Positions 36,455-44,672 of a stretch of 64,000 nt of DNA are shown piece after piece. Where the stretch lies: positions 1-64,000 of the forward strand of contig OY760176.1 of the NCBI GenBank assembly GCA_963663315.1, written 5' to 3'. Below the pieces are notes generated by a model. It saw only the letters and a list, made by a program, of their open reading frames with translations, searched no databases and was not told the DNA's origin. The stretch is from G963663315 sp963663315. GTDB lineage: Bacteria; Pseudomonadota; Gammaproteobacteria; Arenicellales; Poriferihabitantaceae. The stretch's first letter is position 1. Each line of letters starts with the position of its first letter. Both the position numbers and the translations under genes were made by a program.

Positions 36455-37194
36455 GCCAACCTACCAGGTGACAGCCCTGAACACACAGTGTACTTCAGAA
36501 TCGTTGGAATTTCACCCTTTGGGCACACGCTCCGTGACCGGTCGATTCGATGGCGGCACGGACCACATACTTGATGATCTGGACCTCTATATGTCGTACA
36601 CAGCACTCCTCTACGCGCTCGGTCATCGATCTGGCGACATGGGACAAGGCTGTCTGGAAGGGCTGTGGCTATCTGCAAATCGGTAACGAGCTTCCGCCCA
36701 TCATGGCGCTCTTGTTCGAAGACGCGGATGCGGGCCGGAAGATTTTCGAGCGGTGGCGCGCACGCTTCGGCGGGAGAGATGAAAACGACGAGATTGCCAT
36801 ATCGATCATCCGCAATTTACCGGAATGGAATCCCCATCATTATATCGTTCAGATCGGATCGAGCCTGCCGAGCGGTGGCAATCCAAACGCATCAAAAGTG
36901 CTCATGACGACGATACGCTCTCTAGAAATGACGCCGACGAGTTCGGAAAATCCTGAGCGCTTCCTTGCGGGCTACAGACGGTTTGGTGTGTACGAAATCA
37001 TTCCCGGCATTCTGCCGAACGCGCCGGGCGCTCAGCCGCAATTCGACTTCGATACCGCTATCAAAAAACGGGCGCTTACTGTGAAGGATGCTGCCGATAT
37101 CAAAGACAATGAACCTGAAGCAGTCGCCTTGCAGATACGCGGAATCAATCGGATGCGACTACCAGGGGATTCTGGTCCAGGCGAAGCGCCTTGA
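36455..37194 (+). CDS. Hypothetical protein, possible N-terminal frameshift
   Basis: The frame from 36550 to 37194 encodes 'WKGCGYLQIGNELPPIMALL', 'DADAGRKIFERWRARFGGRD', 'IRNLPEWNPHHYIVQI' and 'RFLAGYRRFGVYEIIPGIL', a well-composed globular protein with no recognised family. Upstream, the frame starting at 36455 (MPTYQVTALNTQCTSESLEF) overlaps in another phase, so the real N-terminus may have been shifted by an indel around 36550-36640. The C-terminal part after 'VKDAADIKDNEPEAVALQI' is charged. Function unknown; it lies within the defence/remnant zone. Confidence 0.5.
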
Positions 37195-37231
37195 TGACAA
37201 TGATCGATACAACGAATCCGACCTCGTTCTC

Positions 37232-37408
37232 CTACAGCTGATCCAGGATCCGGTGCAGGTCCAGGGTTGAGCGCGCCAGCCGGGCCACAGTCCGCCCGGA
37301 ACGTTTCTCCTCGGAGATCTCCTCGCAGCCGTATTCCCGGAGTTTCTCGAGCTGCACGTCCAGATTCTGCCCGATGGTGCTGACCCGGGCATATCCCACT
37401 GTCGCCAT
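37232..37408 (-). pseudogene. Serine recombinase (resolvase) remnant
   Basis: The 58-codon frame from ATG 37408 reads MATVGYARVSTIGQNLDVQL, then EKLREYGCEEISEEKRSG and RLARSTLDLHRILDQL before TAG. The catalytic Ser of 'ARVST' is present. The middle of the N-terminal domain and the whole DNA-binding domain are missing because of an in-frame deletion and truncation. Confidence 0.8.
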
Positions 37409-37627
37409 GTCTCAAATTGTCTTAGGGTTTTGCGTCAACGATTATAAGACGACTTAAGAGAGGCGCAAATCCATGCTTACGGGACAGTCCCAGTAAGTAT
37501 ACATAGTGAGAAAATCATGCAAGGCGGTGAGGCTGAACTCCCCGCGGATGTTGTCGAGCCGACGTGTCAGGAACGCGCCCTGGCCCATCCACTGCTTGGG
37601 CGTATCGCGTTGAAATCCAATAAATTC

Positions 37628-37760
37628 ATGTTTTATTCGCGTATTTTTACCGTATTTGTACACCATTATCACACAAACTTTATCTATGATCGCAAGGAGA
37701 ATTTTGTGTGCGTGCGGTCCGCCCACGGTAGTCGGGCAGGCCGCGTGGAGGCATTGATGG
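37628..37760 (+). repeat. Leader sequence copy 2
   Basis: This matches 30565-30672, including CTATGATCGCAAGGAGAATT, TTGTGTG and CGGTCCGCCCACGGTAGTCG. The small frame here (37686-37757) has 23 codons (MIARRILCACGPPTVVGQAA...) and ends where the sequence diverges into the surface-protein remnant. Confidence 0.75.
37686..37757 (+). pseudogene. Shortened leader ORF, copy 2
   Basis: The frame MIARRILCACGPPTVVGQAA continues for three codons (WRH) and stops. It shares its first 22 codons with the 41-codon frame at 30601 (from its second ATG), showing that the downstream part was cut at the junction to unrelated sequence. Confidence 0.35.
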
Positions 37761-38517
37761 CGCTTACATCAACCGGGATCTCCCCTTTGACGGCGACCTC
37801 GAGATCAGCTTGTTGAAGGACACTCTCAGACTGACGGACGCGGAAGTGGACGCGCTCCGGCTGCATGTCTGCGATACGCCCTACGACGACGCACCGCTCA
37901 TCTACTTCCTCGACCCGAACACCGAGTACGAGGTCGAGGTGCGCGCGATCAACTCCTAATCCAACTCTCGCTCGAGTTTCCCGACGGGACGCGCAGCATG
38001 ACGGCGGCGTCCGGCGAGGAAGTAACCTACCGGGTGAAAGCCACCGGCATCCACGATTGGGCCGCGGTGCGGGCGCGCGGCGGGATCGGCAAGGCCAAGA
38101 TACGGATCTGGGAACCCGAGCGACACCACCGCCGGGTCGGCTACTACCAATCGACCAAGGGGATCACCCAGCGCCACTTCATCCACCAGACCGGCTCGAG
38201 CGGGTACCTGGAGGGCGCGTTCACCGTGCCTGATGAAGCGGGTGCGGGAGCGACAACGACTCCGGGCGCCAGAGCCTGGAGGCGCGGTTCGGCTACGGGT
38301 TCGCGGCCTTCGGCGGCGGGTTCACGATGACGCCGGAGATCGGGCTCGGCCTGTCGGATGCGGGGCGCGACTACGACCTGGGCTGGCGCCTGACCCGGAC
38401 CCGGTCTGGACCGGGGTCGCTGGAGCTGTCGATCAATGCGCGGCGGCGCGAGAGCGCGAACGACGACGTCGCGCCCGAGCACAGCATCGGGTTCACGCTG
38501 ACGGCGCGGTTCTGAGC
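37760..38517 (+). pseudogene. Fragments of an autotransporter-like surface protein
   Basis: Three pieces are visible. First, a fibronectin-like end at 37770-37958 reading EISLLKDTLRLTDAEVDALR then DPNTEYEVEVRAINS and stop. Second, 37998-38260 with GEEVTYRVKATGIHDWAAVR and SGYLEGAFTVPDEA. Third, an outer-membrane beta-barrel C-terminus at 38290-38516 reading FGYGFAAFGGGFTMTPEIGL then DYDLGWRLTR and HSIGFTLTARF with terminal Phe. The pieces are in different frames and most of the protein is missing. The intact family member would be secreted and outer-membrane anchored. Confidence 0.65.
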
Positions 38518-38543
38518 GGCGGGACCCCGGGTTCAGGCAGTGA

Positions 38544-38569
38544 GGCGCCCCGGCCGGATGCGGGGCGCC
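38544..38569 (+). terminator. Hairpin after beta-barrel remnant
   Basis: GGCGCCCCG (38544-38552) and CGGGGCGCC (38561-38569) form a perfect 9-bp stem with an 8-base loop, 27 bases after the barrel stop. The T tract is lacking. It could terminate the surface gene or the convergent kinase gene. Confidence 0.5.
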
Positions 38570-38660
38570 AGGGAGACCGGCGAAGGCTCTCTCTGATTTT
38601 ACGCGGGGTCGAAATTAATAGCCCAAGCCAGCAGGACCTCTGCATCTGCCATCGAGTTGG

Positions 38661-41012
38661 TCATGCACTCTCGCCCGGCCGGGGCATGCGGTAGCCGACG
38701 CCGCGCACGTTGAAGATCCAGGCCGGGTTTGCCGCATCGTCGCCGAGCTTCTGGCGGAGCTGCTTGACGAAGGCGCGCACGACCTTCGTATCGCCGTTGC
38801 CCCGCTTGGTCCAGACCCGTTTCAGCAGCATCATGAAGGTCGTGACCCGTCCGGCGTTGAGCGAGAGGACGCGCAGCAGCTCGAATTCGGTGGCGGTGAG
38901 TTCGATGTTGCGCCCGGCCACGGTGACCTGCCGCCGGTCGTAGTTGATGGCAAGGTCGCCCAGCACGAACCGCTCGGGGTCGGCATGCCGGCGCAGCACC
39001 GCCCCGATCCGCGCCGTCAGCTCGGTCGGCGAGAATGGCTTGACGATGTAGTCTGACGCGCCCGCCTCGAGCGCCCGCGCGATGGTCTCGTCGCGGCCGT
39101 ATCCCGAGATGAAGATCACCGGCAGGTTGGCGAGTTCCGGGACGTTCTGCATCAGCTCGATGCCGTCGGTCCCGGGCAGTATCAGGTCGAGCAGGACCAG
39201 CGCGGGATTCTCGGTGCGGATGATCACGGCGAGATCGCTATGTTTGCCGGTGATCAGCGGGGAATAGCCCGCCTCGGTCAGCGTGTCGCGGACATGGCGC
39301 AGGGTCTGCGGGTCGTCGTCGACCACGAGTATGCGGTCGGGCTCGCGTCCCTGCCGGGTCGTCGGCCGATCCGGGGCGACGACGGGGGCGCTGGCGCCCG
39401 CCTCCACTGCAACCGGCAGCGTGAAGGTGAAGCGGGCGCCCTGGCCAGTCCCGCCGCTCTCGGCCCGGATGCGCCCACCATGGGCCTCGACCAGCCCCTT
39501 GCAGATGGCGAGGCCGAGGCCCGACCCGCCAGCACCGCGCTCGCCGCCCGCGGCGCCGGAAAACTTGCGGAACAGTTGCGCCAGGCGCTCGGGAGGGATG
39601 CCCTTGCCCTCGTCGGCAACCGAGAACGCGACATGCACCCCGTCGCGCTCGGCCGCGACCCGGATCGGCGAGGACTCCGGCGCCTGCAGCGCCGCGTTAG
39701 CCAGCAGGTTGTTCAGCACCTGCTCGACGCGCTGGCGGTCAGCCATGACGCGCGGCAGGTCCGGCGGCAGGTCGATCAGCACCGTGTGGCGCCCGCCGCC
39801 GGAGAGGAAAGTGTTGCGCGCCCGGTCAACCAGCGCCGCCACCTCCGAGGCCTCGGGCGAGACCGAGAGCGTGCCGGTGCCGATGCGCCCGGCGTCGAGC
39901 AGGTCGGCGATCAGGCCGATCATGCAGTCGGCCTGCTCGTCGACAATGCGGATGAACTCGCGGGTCTCGGCCGGCGCGAACTGCCGCGAGGCGCCGAGCA
40001 GCGCGGAGGTCGAGCCCTTGATGGAGGTGAGCGGCATGCGCAGCTCGTGGCTCACCATGCCGAGGAACTCGGCGCGCTGGCGCTCGAGTTCCTCGAGCGG
40101 GGCGAGGTCCTGCATGGTGACCACCACCGACGCGATCGCGCCGTCCTCGGCATGGATCGGGGTCGCGTTGACCAGCGTGGTGATGCTGCGTCCGTCGGGG
40201 GTGGTGAGCACGATCTCCTCGGCGCGCACCGTCTCGGCGCGGCTCAGCACGCGCGCCAGCGGCAGCCGGTCGAGGGCGATCTCGCGCCCGTTGGCAAAGC
40301 GGCAGGTGAGGATCCCGAGGAGTTCCTCGGCGGTGTGGCCCGGCATGCGCAGTTTCTCGACGATGCGCCGCGCCTCGCGGTTGAGCGAGACCGGGCGGCC
40401 GGTTTCGACGTCGAACACCACCACACCGACCGGCGAGGTCTCGATCAGCACCTCAAGGTCGGACCGCGCCCGCTGCTCGGCGCGGTAGGTGCGCGCATTG
40501 GCAATCGCGGTCGCGGCCTGCGATGCGAACAGCACCAGGATCTCCTCGTCCTCGTCGGTGAACGCCTCCCCGCCCTCCTTCTCGACCAGATAGAAGTTGC
40601 CGACATGGACGCCGCGATGGCGCATCGGCGTACCCTGGAAGGTCTTCGACGGCAGCCGGTCGATAGGGAAACCGAGCGCCTGCACATAGGCCGGGACGTC
40701 GGCGATCCGGAGCGGCCCCTCGAGGTCTCGGAAATACTCGAACAGCCGCGGTCCGTCGGACCATTCCACCATGGCCCGGTGCTCCGCTTCGGTGAAGCCC
40801 GAGGTGACGAAGTCCTGCGGCGCGCCCGCCTCGTCGATGGTGGCGATGGCGCCGAAGCGGGCGCCGGTCAGCGCCCGGGCGCTCTCGACGACCTCGCGGA
40901 GCACGGTCTCGAGGTCGAGGCTCGCGCTGATCCGCAGGCTCGCCGCGCTGAGCGCCGAGATGCGCTCGCGCAGCACCGCGATCTCGCGGACGAGGTCGTC
41001 CGGAGCGCTCAC
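38661..41012 (-). CDS. Single-chain GAF-PAS histidine kinase / receiver / OmpR-type DNA-binding protein
   Basis: Starting at the GTG at 41012 the protein has 783 residues. Domains in order: GAF (about 25-185, ALTGARFGAIATIDEAG to ASQAATAIANA), PAS (about 200-310), HisKA with phospho-His in 'LGMVSHELRMPLTSIKG' (about 330), HATPase with 'NNLLANAALQA', 'VADEGKGI' and 'GSGLGLAICKG', receiver with Asp in 'LVLLDLILPGTDG' and 'VKPFSPTEL', and a winged helix with 'ELTATEFELLRVLSLNAGRV' ending 'IFNVRGVGYRMPRPG'. No membrane helix is seen, so it senses a cytoplasmic signal. Kinase, receiver and OmpR-like output in one chain is unusual. A longer frame begins at 41114. Confidence 0.9.
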   Translation of the reverse strand: MSAPDDLVREIAVLRERISALSAASLRISASLDLETVLREVVESARALTGARFGAIATIDEAGAPQDFVTSGFTEAEHRAMVEWSDGPRLFEYFRDLEGPLRIADVPAYVQALGFPIDRLPSKTFQGTPMRHRGVHVGNFYLVEKEGGEAFTDEDEEILVLFASQAATAIANARTYRAEQRARSDLEVLIETSPVGVVVFDVETGRPVSLNREARRIVEKLRMPGHTAEELLGILTCRFANGREIALDRLPLARVLSRAETVRAEEIVLTTPDGRSITTLVNATPIHAEDGAIASVVVTMQDLAPLEELERQRAEFLGMVSHELRMPLTSIKGSTSALLGASRQFAPAETREFIRIVDEQADCMIGLIADLLDAGRIGTGTLSVSPEASEVAALVDRARNTFLSGGGRHTVLIDLPPDLPRVMADRQRVEQVLNNLLANAALQAPESSPIRVAAERDGVHVAFSVADEGKGIPPERLAQLFRKFSGAAGGERGAGGSGLGLAICKGLVEAHGGRIRAESGGTGQGARFTFTLPVAVEAGASAPVVAPDRPTTRQGREPDRILVVDDDPQTLRHVRDTLTEAGYSPLITGKHSDLAVIIRTENPALVLLDLILPGTDGIELMQNVPELANLPVIFISGYGRDETIARALEAGASDYIVKPFSPTELTARIGAVLRRHADPERFVLGDLAINYDRRQVTVAGRNIELTATEFELLRVLSLNAGRVTTFMMLLKRVWTKRGNGDTKVVRAFVKQLRQKLGDDAANPAWIFNVRGVGYRMPRPGESA

Positions 41013-41465
41013 CGCCGCCCCCCGGCGGGGGGTCGAATCAGTGTGACGGGGCCGGGGCGATTCGGCAGGCAATGCGATGAAATACCAGCATAATTCACGA
41101 ATACCATACTCCAACTCTGTTATTACTAACGTCTATTTCACATAACTTCGAGTAGAATTGCAAGAAATTTGTGCGGACGCAGCGATAGCGGCGGCTCGGG
41201 ACGGGGGAGGCTTCGCGAACCTCCACCCGGACTGCGCCGCCGGTGCCTGCAAGCGTGCCCGAACCCTTGAACCTGTCCCCGGAATGGGTTGACGACAATG
41301 AAAGTGTGAACCACCCATGGAACAGTTGCAAATCCCACCAGTATCCCATCTTCGGCTGGAACTTCGGCAGAAACCCGCCACAGGCGGGCTCACGGCGGGC
41401 CAGGACACGGCCTACACGGCCTACACCTTCAGGGCGGCAAACTTCACCCGGCATGAGAGAATGAG
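41013..41465. other. Gap between kinase and lipoprotein genes
   Basis: The stretch contains the divergent promoters of the kinase and the lipoprotein gene. The plus strand reads LTAGQDTAYTAYTFRAANFT near 41385, resembling scraps of Ig-like surface domains, but no complete gene is recognised. Confidence 0.3.
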
Positions 41466-42347
41466 ATGCAGCATCGAAGCCATCCTGCGCTGATGGCATT
41501 CCTGTTTCTCGTGGTCGTGGCCGGACTGGTCGGGTTGTCGGCTTGCGGCGGCGGCGGCCCGTCCACACCCGGGGCAACGACCATACCAGCTGGCATTCGT
41601 GCCCCTGATATCGTGATCACGCCGTCCGGAAACCGTGCGCCAGGAACCGGAGGTTCCATTCACGATCAAACACTGACCGTGGGCGGGAACACGGTAAGGA
41701 TGGACGTTGCGCTGTACTTCCGGAATCCAGATAACGACCCGCTGAGGTACTCGGCGGTATCAGATCGTCCGGGAATCGTGAGGGCGAGAATGTCAGGCGG
41801 CACGATGACCCTCACCCCGGTCTCGGCCGGCACGACGACGGTCACGGTGACCGCCAGCGATGGCCATGTGGCCGCCACGCAGATCATTGCCGCGACGGTG
41901 CTGAAAGGCAGTCAAGCGCCGGAGACAGAGCCAATGCGGGAGATAGAGCCGGAGATAGAGCCGGAGATAGAGCCGGAGATAGAGCCGGAGATAGAGCCGG
42001 AGATAGAGCCGGAGATAGAGCCGGAGATAGAACCGGAGATAGAGCCGGAGATAGAGCCGGAGATAGAACCGGAGACAGAGTTGACGGGTGTAGTGTTTGC
42101 CGTGCAGTTCTCGAAACCACGGAAGACTGTCTTGAGCGTGTCGCCGGAACCGGCGGGCGCCAGGTTGCCCAGTCTCGGATTCAACCATGCGGGGACTTCT
42201 GCCGGAAGGATGTCCTACTTAGACAATATCGGGGACCGTAGCTACTTTTCGTTCAGATGCCAGGAGGGCTTCTATGGCAACGTGACCATCACGCTTTCTG
42301 TCAGGCGGAGCACGATCAACGAATCCGTTTCAATTACCTGCCGGTGA
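41466..42347 (+). CDS. Lipoprotein with Ig-like domain and EIEP repeat stalk
   Basis: The 293-residue protein has a lipoprotein signal (LVVVAGLVGLSACGGGG; lipobox LSAC, Cys about residue 27). A beta-rich domain (residues 60-150) with 'DPLRYSAVSDRPGIVRARMS' and 'GTTTVTVTASDG' resembles Ig/cadherin-like surface domains. Next come 11 tandem EIEP units (coded 41940-42071) and a C-terminal domain with paired Cys (FRCQEGFYG ... SITCR). The acidic repeat probably forms an extended spacer between the lipid anchor side and the terminal domain. It lies between the kinase and a broken kinase paralogue. Function unknown. Confidence 0.75.
   Translation: MQHRSHPALMAFLFLVVVAGLVGLSACGGGGPSTPGATTIPAGIRAPDIVITPSGNRAPGTGGSIHDQTLTVGGNTVRMDVALYFRNPDNDPLRYSAVSDRPGIVRARMSGGTMTLTPVSAGTTTVTVTASDGHVAATQIIAATVLKGSQAPETEPMREIEPEIEPEIEPEIEPEIEPEIEPEIEPEIEPEIEPEIEPEIEPETELTGVVFAVQFSKPRKTVLSVSPEPAGARLPSLGFNHAGTSAGRMSYLDNIGDRSYFSFRCQEGFYGNVTITLSVRRSTINESVSITCR
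41940..42071 (+). repeat. Eleven tandem 12-bp units in a lipoprotein gene
   Basis: The unit GAGATAGAGCCG (EIEP) is repeated 11 times with a few A-for-G changes (GAACCG). Because 12 is a multiple of three, gain or loss of units keeps the frame and changes stalk length. Confidence 0.95.
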
Positions 42348-42369
42348 AATCAGGCAGGACTCTGTTCCA

Positions 42370-42849
42370 TCAGACCATGAACGCGCCCATCTCATTGCGG
42401 CCGGCAGTCTCAAGCGCCTCTTTTCTCTCGTTGCAGTGGCCAAGATCACGATATCGATGAAACGATTCCGGCCGGCGTACGGCGGCGCGGCGGGAACAGC
42501 GGTGCGCCGGGCTGATCGGTACGCCGGAGGTGGAGTGCGTACTGACGCGTGGGGGTTCGCTCTGGCGGCAAGAGGGCCATTTATCTGCAATATTCACTAT
42601 GTAGAAGTTCCCGACATGCACGCCCTCGGTGAGGCCTGAGGTGACGAAGTTCTTGGGCGCCCCGGTCTCATCAATCATGGTGATGGCGCCATAGCGCGCG
42701 CCGGTGAGCGTGCGGGCATTTTCCACCACCTCACGCAGTACGGTCTCAAGGTCGAGGCTCGCACTGATGCACAGCATCGCAGCACTCAGGCTGGTGCGGC
42801 GATCCTTCGGCACATTTTTCTCGCTACCCGGTTCGTTGTAATCGCTCAA
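42370..42849 (-). pseudogene. Broken paralogue of the GAF sensor kinase
   Basis: The minus-strand frame encodes 'LCISASLDLETVLREVVENARTLTGARY' type sequence, as in residues 20-60 of the kinase at 38661. After 'NFVTSGLTE' it jumps directly to 'GVHVGNFYIV', skipping about 65 residues present in the intact protein, and then runs into unrelated sequence. No PAS, kinase or output domain follows. It is a 5' remnant of a gene duplication. Confidence 0.8.
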
Positions 42850-43335
42850 TCGTCAGTTCTCCTTAGCACGGCGCCCTGGACAAGACTGCCGCCCAACCGG
42901 GGACTGGCGCACCTGAGCCAGATGCCCTTATACATGCGGGACGGGTACATTATCGGGGGCGGTTTTTGGGTAAACACCATAAATTCGCGAAACCATCACA
43001 CTTGATCCACAAATTTTAGCGCACATTTCACAATCTTTTGATTACACTTGCAACCTGTTTATACAGGCGCTTCTCCCAAGCAGGAGAGAGGCTTATCCAT
43101 GCCCGGCGGTGGTTCGGGGGGACTGCAGGAACCGCTGTCCGCGAACCGGCCAGGGTAAACCTGAAAACAAGAATAGCAATAATGCCCGAACAAGAAAAAA
43201 ATGAAGCCTCAACGCGCAGCAGTTTCCCGACCGAAACACTTCCCCTATAAATGCTATGTTATCAATGGGTTATCATTGCCCTAGATTTGGCTGTGCACTA
43301 CAACTGATGGTGATAATGCTTGCAGGCCTGCGATC
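42850..43335. other. Gene-free stretch
   Basis: No supported gene was seen. Short plus-strand frames around 43038-43250 have no recognised content. The region should hold the promoters of the broken kinase and of the secreted protein that follows. Confidence 0.35.
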
Positions 43336-44181
43336 ATGTCGCGCGGTGGAGCCAGAGTACAAACGCAGCCCGCGGTGATTCCGGAAACTCCACAGCCTCC
43401 TCCTCCGCCCCCGTCGAACGTGTTATCCGTTGCGGTTGACATTTGGCGTTCCCGACATTTCCTCTGCTTCGTAGTGACTCTGTTGTTCGCGACAGTTGCG
43501 CTGCTGATTACGGCAGGGCCAGCGCGGGCGGAGCCGGTATTCACCCCCGATGCCGACTATCGAATTCTTACTATATACGGCGTGAATACCAGCATCGAAC
43601 TGGCCGATTATCAGGCGGAGGGGGTGACTGCGACGTTTGTGCTTAAGTCCTGCGACACCAGTCGAGCCGATTACTACAGTACGGCCAGTGTGACGGACGG
43701 CAAACTGAAGCTGACTTCCAACACGCTGGGCCACGTTCACGGATTGAACCCGCAAAACGAAACTGTTTGCACCGTGACTGGAACGGCGGGAAGCGATACC
43801 GAGGACGGGGTATTTCGCCTGTACACGGTTTCCGACCGCGCGCCTCATCAATTAGACGCACTGAGCCTGTCGGAGGCGCGCCCGGATGCAGTGGATATCC
43901 AGATAACGGGTGTTCCCGACTCCAGCTATGTCCGGCTGGGGTGGAGAAAAAGCGGCAGGACGCCCACGTTCCGCTTAGTATCGGGCGTTAGCAGCGGGAC
44001 CGTGTTGACGATTCCGAATCTCGATGTGAACACGGAATATGAAATCCGCGCGTACCTGATGACCCGCCAAAGCTTCGACCTCTACCGTAGCGGGAATACG
44101 GATATGCCCGGCACCCTCATATCCGAGGGAGCGCCGGCCAGAAAAAGGTTGCGGGTCTATCCGGTAGAGGGGGATGTCTGA
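43336..44181 (+). CDS. Secreted surface protein with beta-rich and FN3-like domains
   Basis: The 281-residue protein has a Pro-rich N-terminus (ETPQPPPPPPSN), a strong hydrophobic segment (FLCFVVTLLFATVALLITAG, about residues 42-61) ending in AGPARAEP, a likely signal peptide with an extended n-region, then a beta-rich domain (FVLKSCD ... ETVCTVTGTAGSDTEDGV) and a fibronectin-III-like domain ('DSSYVRLGWRKSG', 'IPNLDVNTEYEIRAYL'). It resembles N-terminal parts of large surface proteins. It ends without a barrel or anchor, so it may be truncated. Later ATG starts are possible. Confidence 0.6.
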   Translation: MSRGGARVQTQPAVIPETPQPPPPPPSNVLSVAVDIWRSRHFLCFVVTLLFATVALLITAGPARAEPVFTPDADYRILTIYGVNTSIELADYQAEGVTATFVLKSCDTSRADYYSTASVTDGKLKLTSNTLGHVHGLNPQNETVCTVTGTAGSDTEDGVFRLYTVSDRAPHQLDALSLSEARPDAVDIQITGVPDSSYVRLGWRKSGRTPTFRLVSGVSSGTVLTIPNLDVNTEYEIRAYLMTRQSFDLYRSGNTDMPGTLISEGAPARKRLRVYPVEGDV

Positions 44182-44431
44182 TATTGTCAATGAATGGAAA
44201 ACTACAAGATAACGTGAAATATATTTCGCACATTATAGAGGCGGTGGGCCTGATCTTATAATACTATTGTTGACAAAAACGATAATTACAGACGAGAGAA
44301 CCACTATGAGTGACGATAACACGAAGCGGTTGAGTCAAGTAGTCCGGATTAGTATCCCGTCAGCCCCATGTGGGCCAAACCACCTGATTGCCTAAGAGAC
44401 AGAATTAGCTCATTGTTAACCTGAAGAGGAA

Positions 44432-44635
44432 ATGATGATGACAAACAAAAGAAGCGCAGAAAAAACGGTTCGAGATATCCGTCGGGCCACCCGGCGCATC
44501 GTCAGCCTGATCAAGCAGGGCCTGCTGCGGCCGCTGCTGGCCGGGACTTTCCCGCTGAGGGAGCTTGCAGGGGCACAGAGGGCATTCATGGAGAAACGAC
44601 ACGTCGGCAATATTGTTGTCGAGGCGCCCGGTTGA
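44432..44635 (+). pseudogene. Chimeric remnant: IS3 OrfA start fused to quinone-reductase end
   Basis: The frame opens with MTNKRSAEKTVRDIRRATRR, matching the start of the OrfA-like protein whose next part (EEIRIVLEGLRGEDS) survives at 35640. From about 44490 it becomes 'GLLRPLLAGTFPLRELAGAQ' and 'KRHVGNIVVEAPG', the C-terminus of an MDR quinone oxidoreductase. It is therefore a recombination product and probably not functional. Confidence 0.65.
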
Positions 44636-44672
44636 CCGGTTGTACACCGCCAGCAGCAAACTTCCGGGCAAC

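Noticed and set aside
39240..41093. 617-codon plus-strand frame opposite the kinase gene
   Set aside because: It is the GC-rich antisense of a gene with clear domain order; its composition is Arg/Asp/Gly-rich and no motif is seen.
41095..41577. 160-codon minus-strand frame upstream of the kinase
   Set aside because: It overlaps the lipoprotein gene start and signal peptide on the other strand and shows no domain.
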